This document shows, one piece after another, positions 6,973 through 13,805 of a stretch of 21,169 nt of DNA. How positions within the stretch are numbered: the first letter of the stretch is position 1; every line of letters starts with the position of its first letter. Below the pieces are notes generated by a model that was not told the origin of the DNA, did no database searches, and saw only the letters and a list, made by a program, of their open reading frames with translations. The stretch is taken from NCBI GenBank assembly GCA_019348095.1, contig JAHWKC010000004.1, positions 1 through 21,169 on the forward strand. Direction: 5' to 3'. This stretch comes from Pseudomonadota bacterium (GTDB lineage: Bacteria > Pseudomonadota > Gammaproteobacteria > Xanthomonadales > Xanthomonadaceae). A program made the position numbers and the translations under genes.

Positions 6973-7802
6973 TGCGCGGCGATGAGCGATCCCCGCCCGG
7001 TGGGGCAGGCCAGAGCGGCCTGCAACCGAGCGGGTCGACTCGGATCCGGCCGGGCGCGTCGCGCATGTTTTCCGCAGCATCGGTGCTGTGCGTTGGCGGC
7101 TGCGGCGGCGTGCAGTCGGCGCTGGATCCGGCCGGCCCGGCGGCGGCCGTGATCGCCGACACCTGGTGGCTGATGGCCATCGGCGCGACGCTGATCTGGG
7201 CGCTGGTGATGGTGCTGCTGTGGTACACCCTGGCGCGGCGCCAGGATGGTCCGGAGTTTGCCCATGGCACGAGCTTGATCGTCGCCGGCGGACTGGTGTT
7301 TCCGTCGCTGGTGCTGATCGCCTTGCTGGTCTACGGCACCGCCACCGGCCGCTCGGTGATGGCGACGGAGCAGCCGGTCGACCTGGTGGTGGAGGTCGAG
7401 GGCCGCCAGTGGTTCTGGACCTTCCGCTACCTCGACTCCGACGGCCGCCCCGCGGCGGCCACGCGCGACGTGCTCGCGCTGCCGCTGGATGCGCTGGTCG
7501 AGTTCCGCGTCAGCAGCGCCGATGTGATCCACAGCTTCTGGATCCCGCGCCTGGGCGGCAAGATCGACGTGATCCCCGGCCGGGTCAATACGCTGCGGCT
7601 GCGCGCTGACGTCGCCGAACCGATGCGCGGACAGTGCGCGGAGTTCTGCGGGTTGCAGCACGCGCACATGAGCTTTGAGGTGGTGACGTTGCCGGCGGCC
7701 GAGTTCGATCGCTGGCTGGCCGCCGGCGGCGACACACCGCTGCCGAGCTCCGCGCTTACCCCCGCAGACCCCGCCGCGCCCGCGACCGAGCCACAACCGT
7801 GA
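6969..7802 (+). CDS. coxB: Cytochrome c oxidase subunit II (CoxB/CtaC), lipoprotein type
   Basis: Subunit II carries the CuA centre that accepts electrons from cytochrome c. Counting from 6969 (277 aa), there is a lipobox-like VGGC (Cys45) that may be the mature lipid-linked N-terminus, two membrane helices (about 60-85 and 100-125), the aromatic electron-entry motif GRQWFW, and a complete CuA site: His188, then Cys223, Glu225, Cys227, His231 and Met234 (GQCAEFCGLQHAHM). There is no fused cytochrome c domain, so it is aa3- rather than caa3-like. The start is uncertain: ATG 6969 or 6972 gives a long basic n-region and is coupled to a leader ORF; ATG 7065 (245 aa) leaves a signal peptide with no positive charge. 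In the second helix the usual Glu of ...PLE-IAW... is Ile104. It overlaps the next gene by 4 nt (GTGA). Confidence 0.9.
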   Translation: MMRGDERSPPGGAGQSGLQPSGSTRIRPGASRMFSAASVLCVGGCGGVQSALDPAGPAAAVIADTWWLMAIGATLIWALVMVLLWYTLARRQDGPEFAHGTSLIVAGGLVFPSLVLIALLVYGTATGRSVMATEQPVDLVVEVEGRQWFWTFRYLDSDGRPAAATRDVLALPLDALVEFRVSSADVIHSFWIPRLGGKIDVIPGRVNTLRLRADVAEPMRGQCAEFCGLQHAHMSFEVVTLPAAEFDRWLAAGGDTPLPSSALTPADPAAPATEPQP

Positions 7803-10321
7803 CGCCGGCGCGCTCCGCTGCCTGCGACGACGACGACGACCGCCTGGCGGCGCTGCACCGCGTCTGGAGCAATGCCTCCGGACTGGTCGGCCAGCTGACC
7901 GCAGTCAACCACAGCACCGTCGGGCTGCGCTTCATCGCGACCGGCTTCGCCTTCCTGCTGGTCGGCGGGATGCTGGCGATGTTCATCCGGCTGCAGCTGG
8001 CCTGGCCCGGCAACCAGGTGCTAGACCCGGAACGCTACAACCAGTTCGTGACCATGCACGGCACCACGATGATGTTCCTGTTCGCGGTGCCGATCATGGA
8101 AGGCTTCGCGATGTACCTGATTCCCAAGATGCTCGGCGCGCGCGACCTGCCGTTCCCGCGCCTGAGCGCGTTCGGCTACTGGTGCTATCTGTTCGGCGGG
8201 CTGTTCCTGTACTCCAGCTTCTTGTTCGGCGGCGCGCCCAACGGCGGCTGGTTCATGTACGTGCCGCTGACCGGCCCGACCTACACCCCGGGGCTGAGCG
8301 CGGACTTCTGGCTGATCGGGGTCACCTTTGCCGAGATCGCGGCGGTGACGGCGGCGGTCGAGCTGATCGTCGCGATCCTGCTGACACGCGCGCCGGGCAT
8401 GAGCATCCAGCGCATGCCGCTGTTCGCCTGGTACGTCCTGGTCACCGCCTTCATGATCGCGTTCGGCTTCCCGCCGCTGATCCTGGCCAGCGTGCTGCTG
8501 GAGATCGAGCGCGCATTCGGTTTCGCGTTCTTCGCGGTCGCCCGCGGCGGCGATCCGCTGCTGTGGCAGCACCTGTTCTGGCTGTTCGGGCATCCGGAGG
8601 TCTACATCATTTTCCTGCCGGCCGCAGGCGTGGTGTCTAGCCTGATCCCGACCTTCGCGCGGCGGCCGATGGTCGGCTACAGCTGGATCGTGCTGGCGGT
8701 GATCGCGACGGGCTTCCTCAGTTTCGGGCTGTGGGTGCACCACATGTTCGCGGTCGGCATACCGCTGCTGTCGCTGAGCTTCTTCAGCGCGGCGAGCATG
8801 GCGGTGGCGATCCCGACCGGCATCCAGGTGTTCGCGTGGCTGGCGACGCTGTGGACCGGCAAACCGTGGCTGCGCATCCCGATGCTGTACCTGGTCGGGT
8901 TCTTCTTCATCTTCGTGCTCGGCGGGCTCACCGGCGTGATGCTGGCGCTGGTGCCGTTCGACTGGCAGGTGCACGACACCCACTTCGTCGTCGCACACCT
9001 GCATTACGTGCTGATCGGCGGGATGATGTTCCCGCTGTTCGCCGGGCTGTACTACTGGCTGCCGCTGATGACCGGGCGGATGCCGTCGGAGAGCATCAGC
9101 CGCACCGGCTTCTGGCTGGTGTTCCTCGGCTTCAACCTGACCTTCCTGCCGATGCACCTGACCGGCCTGCTCGGCCTGCCTCGCCGGGTCTACACCTACT
9201 CGGCCGAGTTGGGCGTGTCGTGGCTGAACCTGTTCTCGACCGCGGCGAGCTTCGTGCTGGCGATCGGGATCATCGCGGTGCTGGTCGACGTGGTGCTGTA
9301 CCTGCGCCACGGCCGGCGCGCCGAGCGCAATCCCTGGCGCGCCGGCTCGCTGGAGTGGGCGGTGCCGGTGCCGGTGCCGCCGTACAACTTCGCCTCGGTT
9401 CCGACCGTCACCAGCGGCTATCCGTTGTGGGACCGGCCCGAACTGGCCGAGCAGAGCGCGCGCGCCGATGGGCTGCTGGCGCGCGGTCACCAGGGCAGGC
9501 GGGAGATCCTCGGCACCAACCTGCTCTCGGCGGCGCCGGAGCAGGTGATCCGGGTCTCGGGCTCGACCTGGCTACCGCTGCTGAGCGCGTTGTCGATCGC
9601 CGCGCTGCTGACCTGCTTCATCGCCAAGCTCTACCCGCTGGCAGCACTCGCGCTGCTGCCTCTGATGGCGATGTTCGGGTGGTGGCTGTGGACCACCGGC
9701 GACCGCCATGCCCCCTCCCACCGCGATGCGGCCGCGGACCTGCGGTTGCCGACGCAGGCGCTCGCACGCAACGCGCCGGGCTGGTGGGCGCTGGTGATCG
9801 CGCTGCTGATCGACGGTTCGTTGTTCGCCTCGCTGGTGTTCTCCTATTTTTATCTGTGGCTGGGCGCGCCGGTGTGGCCGCCGCCGTCCAGCACGATCGG
9901 CGGCTGGGCGCTCCCGGTGATCGCCGTGCTCATGCTCGGTGCCAGCGAACCGGTGATGCGCTGGGCGCTACGGGGCAACGATGGGAATCGTCCGGCTCGC
10001 CTGCGGCTGGGGCTGGCGATGGCTGCAGCGCTGGGCCTGGGTTTCCTCGCGACCCATGTGCTGGCGCTGTCGGGCGCGGTCGGCGCGCCGCAGACACATG
10101 CCTATGCTTCGGTGGTGTGGACGCTGGCGGGCTTCCACGGCGTGCACCTGCTGGTCGGGGTGCTGGTGGCGGCGCTGGTCTGGGCGCGCTCACGCCGCGG
10201 CCATGTCGATGCGCTGCGCCGGCTCGAGCCGCGCATCGCCGCGGCGTTCTGGCGCTACGTGGTGGCCCAGGGCCTGGTCATGTGGGCGGTGGTGCAGCTG
10301 TTTCCGAGGATGCTCGGATGA
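7799..10321 (+). CDS. ctaD/ctaE: Fused cytochrome c oxidase subunits I and III
   Basis: An 840-residue inner-membrane protein that reduces O2 to water. Residues 1 to about 530 are subunit I: heme a ligands His87 and His402, heme a3 ligand His400, CuB ligands His265, His314 and His315, crosslink Tyr269 (HPEVY, A1-type with Glu267), Mg-site HD (VHDTHF) and propionate Arg pair (GLPRRVYTY). Residues about 585-840 are subunit III: two helices, then WWALV... from 662 and five more. Unusual residues are Gln343 where the K-channel lysine is expected (IPTGIQVF), and Met105 and Ser123 where D-channel asparagines are expected; Asp116 is kept. The GTG start at 7799 overlaps the coxB stop, and the end overlaps the next gene (ATGA). 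Fused I-III proteins are known in bacterial oxidase subfamilies. Confidence 0.93.
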   Translation: MTPARSAACDDDDDRLAALHRVWSNASGLVGQLTAVNHSTVGLRFIATGFAFLLVGGMLAMFIRLQLAWPGNQVLDPERYNQFVTMHGTTMMFLFAVPIMEGFAMYLIPKMLGARDLPFPRLSAFGYWCYLFGGLFLYSSFLFGGAPNGGWFMYVPLTGPTYTPGLSADFWLIGVTFAEIAAVTAAVELIVAILLTRAPGMSIQRMPLFAWYVLVTAFMIAFGFPPLILASVLLEIERAFGFAFFAVARGGDPLLWQHLFWLFGHPEVYIIFLPAAGVVSSLIPTFARRPMVGYSWIVLAVIATGFLSFGLWVHHMFAVGIPLLSLSFFSAASMAVAIPTGIQVFAWLATLWTGKPWLRIPMLYLVGFFFIFVLGGLTGVMLALVPFDWQVHDTHFVVAHLHYVLIGGMMFPLFAGLYYWLPLMTGRMPSESISRTGFWLVFLGFNLTFLPMHLTGLLGLPRRVYTYSAELGVSWLNLFSTAASFVLAIGIIAVLVDVVLYLRHGRRAERNPWRAGSLEWAVPVPVPPYNFASVPTVTSGYPLWDRPELAEQSARADGLLARGHQGRREILGTNLLSAAPEQVIRVSGSTWLPLLSALSIAALLTCFIAKLYPLAALALLPLMAMFGWWLWTTGDRHAPSHRDAAADLRLPTQALARNAPGWWALVIALLIDGSLFASLVFSYFYLWLGAPVWPPPSSTIGGWALPVIAVLMLGASEPVMRWALRGNDGNRPARLRLGLAMAAALGLGFLATHVLALSGAVGAPQTHAYASVVWTLAGFHGVHLLVGVLVAALVWARSRRGHVDALRRLEPRIAAAFWRYVVAQGLVMWAVVQLFPRMLG

Positions 10322-10707
10322 CCGGCCGACTGGACCCGTATCGCCTGACCGTCGCGGCCGCGCCGCTGGCGGTGTGGGCGCTGCATTTGGTCGTCGTCTA
10401 CGGCCTGGTCGGGCTGGGCTGCGCGCAAGACTGGCATCTGCGCCGCATCGCCGGGCTGGAACTGCTGACCTGGACGCTGCTGCTGGCCACCGCCGCGGCG
10501 CTGGGCGCGATCGCATGGCTGGGTTGGTGGTCATGGGAGGGCTGGCGCCGGGTTTCCGGCCGATCGCCTTGTGCCGGCGAGGCGGCCGAGACGCTGCAGC
10601 GGCGCCAGCGGTTCCTGGGTCTGGCCACGCTGCTGTCGGCGCTGCTGGGCTTCATCGCGGTGGTATTCACCGCCACGCCCATTTTCATGCTGCCTTCGTG
10701 CACCTGA
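10318..10707 (+). CDS. Small 3-TM protein of the oxidase operon
   Basis: A 129-residue membrane protein that starts with an ATG overlapping the stop of the fused oxidase gene (ATGA) and ends 8 nt before the next gene, so it is clearly part of the same operon. Three hydrophobic helices are visible (about residues 10-35, 44-70 and 100-122), with a Trp-rich stretch (WLGWWSWEGW) after the second and a Cys-containing end (LPSCT). I do not recognise a named family. By position it could be a small accessory or assembly subunit, similar in role to subunit IV of bacterial oxidases. That is inference from context only. Confidence 0.8.
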   Translation: MTGRLDPYRLTVAAAPLAVWALHLVVVYGLVGLGCAQDWHLRRIAGLELLTWTLLLATAAALGAIAWLGWWSWEGWRRVSGRSPCAGEAAETLQRRQRFLGLATLLSALLGFIAVVFTATPIFMLPSCT

Positions 10708-10715
10708 GGAGTTCC

Positions 10716-11249
10716 ATGTTCGGTCGCTCCAGAAAACCCGCTCCGCACAAGAAATACACCCGCAAGGTGCCCAGCGTGATGGCGCTGCACAAGCATCCGA
10801 TCCATCCGATGCTGGTGGTCTTCCCGATTGCGTTCCTCGGCACGATGTTGCTGACCGACCTGGCCTGGCTGCTGCTGCGCGAGGAGTTCTGGGCGGTGGT
10901 GTCGTTCTGGCTCAACATCGGCGGCCTGGTGATGGGCGTGGTCGCCGGGGCATTCGGCATGGGCGATTTCCTGATCCTGCGCGAGGTGCGCAACCACGTG
11001 TCGGCGTGGAGCCATTTCATCGCCGCGGTGATGCTGTTGGCGCTCGCGGCCGCCGGGGTATGGCTGCGCTGGCCCGACCCGGTCGCCGCGGTCTGGCCAT
11101 GGGGCCTGCTGCTGTCGGCGGTGACCGCAGGTGCGGTGATGGTGGTCGGCTGGCTCGGCGGCACCCTGAGCTTCCGCCACGGCATCGGCGTGTATGGCGA
11201 GAAACCGCCGCCGCCCGATGCCGAGGGCAACACCCCGGCGGCGGAATAG
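10716..11249 (+). CDS. DUF2231 membrane protein
   Basis: A 177-residue protein of the DUF2231 family. After a basic head (MFGRSRKPAPHKKYTRK) comes the family signature HPIHPMLVVFPIAFL and four membrane helices, with conserved His residues at helix ends (ALHKHPIHP and WSHFIAAV). The C-terminus is a Pro/Glu-rich tail. Family function is not established; the paired histidines could bind heme or metal, which is inference. The ATG at 10716 has AGGAG four bases upstream, and the gene lies 8 nt after the 3-TM gene, so it is the last gene of the oxidase operon. It converges on the HemJ-like gene with a 37-nt gap that includes GGCCGG...CCGGCC hairpin potential but no T-run. Confidence 0.88.
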   Translation: MFGRSRKPAPHKKYTRKVPSVMALHKHPIHPMLVVFPIAFLGTMLLTDLAWLLLREEFWAVVSFWLNIGGLVMGVVAGAFGMGDFLILREVRNHVSAWSHFIAAVMLLALAAAGVWLRWPDPVAAVWPWGLLLSAVTAGAVMVVGWLGGTLSFRHGIGVYGEKPPPPDAEGNTPAAE

Positions 11250-11286
11250 TCCGCGCAATTTCTGCGGGCCGGTTAGCGTGCCGGCC

Positions 11287-11748
11287 TTACCCGGCCGGCC
11301 CGTCCTGCAGCGGCGGCGGTGGCAGCGGCGGCACCGTCTCGGGCTTGGCTGCGGTCAATCCGGCCACGGTCAGCAACAGCAGCAAAGGCACCCAGCCGAG
11401 CACATGGTAGAAGCCGGCGCTGTGGCGGTCACGGCCCTGCTCGAGCTCGAACATCGCCACCCCCAGGTACAGATGGACGGCCACCGCCAGCACGACCACG
11501 GTCAGCTTCAGTATCAGCCACGCCCCGATCGGACCATAGGCGATCAGCACCATGCCCAGCGCGATGGTGACCAGCCCGGCCGGCGACATGATCCGGAAGA
11601 ACAGCATCCCGGCGATCGGCACGAAATGCGCGCGGTCGGCATCGGCTTCGGCGCGGTGGCGCGCCGCCAGCAGGCGCGGCAGGAAAAACAGGCCGGTGAA
11701 CCACACGGTCATCGCCGCGATGTGGAAGAACTTCAGCCAGAAGTACAC
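11287..11748 (-). CDS. HemJ/CopD-like membrane protein
   Basis: A 153-residue four-helix membrane protein. It begins MYFWLKFFHIAAMTVWFTGL and has the pattern of HemJ (UPF0093), the heme-containing protoporphyrinogen IX oxidase: an early His (His9), Trp16, GLFFLPRL (Arg25), a Lys at the start of helix 3 (WLILKL, Lys81), a following His92, and a final KPE (AAKPETVP) after the last helix. The related CopD family of copper-resistance proteins shares the fold, so the exact role is open. The GTG start at 11748 is supported by GGAG six bases upstream on the minus strand. It sits between the oxidase operon and ctaG, on the opposite strand, which fits a role in heme supply or oxidase maturation. The C-terminus is a proline-rich tail. 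Confidence 0.72.
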   Translation of the reverse strand: MYFWLKFFHIAAMTVWFTGLFFLPRLLAARHRAEADADRAHFVPIAGMLFFRIMSPAGLVTIALGMVLIAYGPIGAWLILKLTVVVLAVAVHLYLGVAMFELEQGRDRHSAGFYHVLGWVPLLLLLTVAGLTAAKPETVPPLPPPPLQDGPAG

Positions 11749-11861
11749 GCGCTGCTCCGCCGATGCCGTGAACTGCCACCGTATTCACGCACGCCGCAAG
11801 GCATCGTGACGCTCGGACTCGGCGGCGCGAGCCGATCGCATCGACCCTGCTTGCGGTTTGC

Positions 11862-11867
11862 TACGGT
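11862..11867 (+). promoter_or_regulatory. Possible -10 box for a leaderless ctaG transcript
   Basis: TACGGT ends 6 nt before the ATG of ctaG. There is no Shine-Dalgarno in front of that ATG. No good -35 hexamer is seen, so the call is weak. Confidence 0.25.
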
Positions 11868-11873
11868 TCGACG

Positions 11874-12854
11874 ATGCGCGCGCGTCCGCCCCGGAGTTGC
11901 ACCGTCGCAAGCCTCGCCGCGCTGGCGGCGGTGCCTAGTGCCGCGCTCGCGCATGGACCCGAGGAGGCCCCCACGCTCGCGACCGCCTGGTCGCTGTCGC
12001 CCTGGTTCCTGGTCCCGGCACTCGCACTGCTGGCGCTGTACCTGCTCGGCCTCGGCCGCCTGTGGCGGCGCGCCGGCCCGGGCCGCGGCGTGTCCCCGGT
12101 GGAGGCGACCGCGTTCGCCGCCGGCGTGCTGGCGCTGTTCCTGGCAGCGGTGTGGCCGCTGGACGCCTATGGCGAGTGGTCGCTGGCCGCGCACATGGGC
12201 CAGCACATGCTGCTGCTCGCGTTCGCCCCGCCCCTGCTGCTGGCAGGCCGCCCGATGGCGGGCATCGCGCATGCGCTGCCGCGCGCCTGGTCGGGGCCGC
12301 TGCACCGTGCCGTCGCAGGGGTGCACGCACGCGCGGTCGCCGGGCTTGCGCCCGCCACCGCCGCGCAGGCCGCGGTGATGGGTCTGTGGCACCTGCCGGC
12401 CGCGACCGCCGCCGCGCTTGCCGACGACGGCGTGCACTGGCTCATGCACGGTAGCTTCCTGCTGGCCGGGCTGTGGTTCTGGGCGGCGCTATGGCACCGC
12501 GTACGCGAGCCGTCGGCCGGAGTCGGCCCGGCGCTGGTCGCGATCGTCGTGGTGATGATGCAGATGGGCTTCGTCGGCGCATTGCTGACGTTCTCGCGCC
12601 GCGCGCTCTACCCGGTCTATGCCGAGCGCGCGCCCGTGCTTGGACTGGAGGTGCTGGCCGACCAGCAGCTGGCCGGACTGATCATGTGGGTGCCCGCAGC
12701 GCTGCCCTATCTGATCGGCGGGCTCTGGCTGATGCGACAAGGCCTGCAGCGCGCGGAGCGGCGCCAGGCCGGCGCGGACGTGCAGGCGGCGAAGGCGTTG
12801 GACGCGGATCAACGCGGAAACAGCGGACAAGACATAGGCAAGAGCGGAAAGTAG
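11874..12854 (+). CDS. ctaG: Cytochrome c oxidase assembly factor CtaG (Caa3_CtaG type)
   Basis: A 326-residue membrane protein of the Bacillus-type CtaG family, needed to assemble the copper-containing site of aa3/caa3 oxidases. This is not the Cox11 type. A signal-like start (MRARPPRSCTVASLAALAAV...ALAHG) is followed by about seven helices with family motifs: HMGQHMLLLAFAPPLLLAG, MGLWHLP, DDGVHWLMHGSFLLAGLWFW, and DQQLAGLIMWVPA. The several His and Met residues are plausible metal ligands. The last 18 residues (LDADQRGN...) are polar and are encoded inside a repeat element, so they are probably not part of the ancestral protein. The start at 11874 gives the signal sequence; no ribosome site is visible. 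It is divergent from the HemJ-like gene (125 nt) and lies next to the oxidase operon, which indicates a dedicated maturation role. Confidence 0.9.
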   Translation: MRARPPRSCTVASLAALAAVPSAALAHGPEEAPTLATAWSLSPWFLVPALALLALYLLGLGRLWRRAGPGRGVSPVEATAFAAGVLALFLAAVWPLDAYGEWSLAAHMGQHMLLLAFAPPLLLAGRPMAGIAHALPRAWSGPLHRAVAGVHARAVAGLAPATAAQAAVMGLWHLPAATAAALADDGVHWLMHGSFLLAGLWFWAALWHRVREPSAGVGPALVAIVVVMMQMGFVGALLTFSRRALYPVYAERAPVLGLEVLADQQLAGLIMWVPAALPYLIGGLWLMRQGLQRAERRQAGADVQAAKALDADQRGNSGQDIGKSGK

Positions 12855-12918
12855 TAAGTAGAAACAAAAAAACTTTTCTGCTCTTATCCGCCTTTTTTCA
12901 CTCTGATTCGCGTCAAAG
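12797..12918. repeat. Inverted-repeat element overlapping the 3' end of ctaG
   Basis: The left arm (from about 12797, TTGGACGCGGATCAACGCGG) and the right arm (to about 12918; reverse complement TTTGACGCGAATCAGAGTG...) are imperfect inverted copies. An inner stem pairs AAGAGCGGAAAG (about 12840-12851) with CTTTTCTGCTCTT (about 12873-12885). The inside is A/T-rich with runs of A and T, unlike the GC-rich neighbours, and could end transcription after ctaG. It covers the last 18 codons and stop of ctaG. It resembles the element at 2745-2906 in its arms. Confidence 0.6.
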
Positions 12919-12973
12919 GACCTGGCTTTGGCTCTGCGACGAGGGGACAAGCCGCAACATCGCGCGTGGCCAC

Positions 12974-12979
12974 TACAAT
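12974..12979 (+). promoter_or_regulatory. -10 box placed for a leaderless DUF502 transcript
   Basis: TACAAT (5 of 6 consensus) ends 7 nt before the ATG at 12987, so transcription would start at or next to the A of the ATG. No Shine-Dalgarno precedes the ATG. The -35 region is poor. Confidence 0.45.
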
Positions 12980-12986
12980 TGGCCGC

Positions 12987-13673
12987 ATGTCCAGCTCCCC
13001 TGCCCCGCGCGCCAGCTTCAAGGCGACCCTGCTGACCGGTCTGCTGACCCTGTTGCCGCTGTGGCTGACCTGGGTCGTGGTCAAGTTCGTGTTCGTGCTG
13101 CTGTCGGATGCCAGCCGCCCGTGGACCGCGCCGGTGCTGGTGCAACTGGCGGCCATCAGTCCCGGGACGTTCGGCTGGCTGGTCCAGCCGTGGGTGCAGA
13201 CCGCGATCGCCTTGATCGCCACCCTGTGCGTGATCCTGCTGTCGGGAGTGATGGCACGGCGCGTGTTCGGCCAGCGCATGCTGCGCTGGTTCGAGTCGCT
13301 GATCCGGCGCATCCCGTTCGCCAACACCATCTACGGCAGCGCGCGGCAGCTGCTCGACATCCTGCAGACCAAGCCCGGCGGCACCCAGCGCGTGGTGCTG
13401 GTCGACTTCCCGCACACCGAGATGAAGTCCATTGGTTTTGTCACCCGCGTGCTCAGGGAGCACGGCACCGGTCGCGAGCTCGCCGCGGTGTACGTGCCGA
13501 CCACGCCCAATCCGACCTCCGGATATTTGGAAATCGTGCCGGTCGAGAAGATCACCCCGACCGACTGGACCGTCGACCAGGCGATGAGCTTCATCATCTC
13601 CGGCGGCGCGGTGTCGCCCGAGTCGATCCCGTTCTCGCCGCCGGCGGCCGCGGGCCCTACGCGGTCCATTTAG
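12987..13673 (+). CDS. DUF502 membrane protein
   Basis: A 228-residue protein of the DUF502 family. The first helix (LTGLLTLLPLWLTWVVVKFV), the second (TAIALIATLCVILLSGVMA), and the segment RRIPFANTIYGSARQLLDIL match the conserved family pattern (family: RIPxxxxIYxxxKQ). A cytoplasmic beta-rich domain follows (VVLVDFPHTEMKSIGFVT, VPTTPNPTSGYLEIVP, MSFIISGGAVSP). The function is not known; in plants, homologues (LCV-like/COV) are linked to vascular patterning, and bacterial members have no settled role. The ATG at 12987 is well placed for the family start and lies 7 nt after a good -10 box, suggesting a leaderless mRNA. The Pro-rich end is short and disordered-looking. Confidence 0.88.
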   Translation: MSSSPAPRASFKATLLTGLLTLLPLWLTWVVVKFVFVLLSDASRPWTAPVLVQLAAISPGTFGWLVQPWVQTAIALIATLCVILLSGVMARRVFGQRMLRWFESLIRRIPFANTIYGSARQLLDILQTKPGGTQRVVLVDFPHTEMKSIGFVTRVLREHGTGRELAAVYVPTTPNPTSGYLEIVPVEKITPTDWTVDQAMSFIISGGAVSPESIPFSPPAAAGPTRSI

Positions 13674-13805
13674 GCGCGACCGTCCGTTGCAGCGGCCGTC
13701 TCTTCCGACACCTCGATACGTCGTGAGCAGGTCCTACGCACGTTCACTACGTAACAACGTCGCGCGAGTTAGATTTTTTGGTCCATTCCCAAGCAGGAGC
13801 AGGTC

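Noticed and set aside
8021..9490. A 489-codon minus-strand open frame inside the oxidase gene
   Set aside because: Its product is a His/Gln/Arg-rich low-complexity sequence, and the plus strand carries every catalytic residue of subunit I.
8731..10317. Long plus-strand frame upstream of the 3-TM gene
   Set aside because: It overlaps the fused oxidase gene in another phase and is Arg/Ala/Gly-rich; only the part from the ATG at 10318 has membrane character and an ATGA overlap with the stop.
11267..11300. Terminator between the converging DUF2231 and HemJ-like genes
   Set aside because: GGCCGG/CCGGCC can pair but there is no T-tract on either strand, so it is not called as a terminator.
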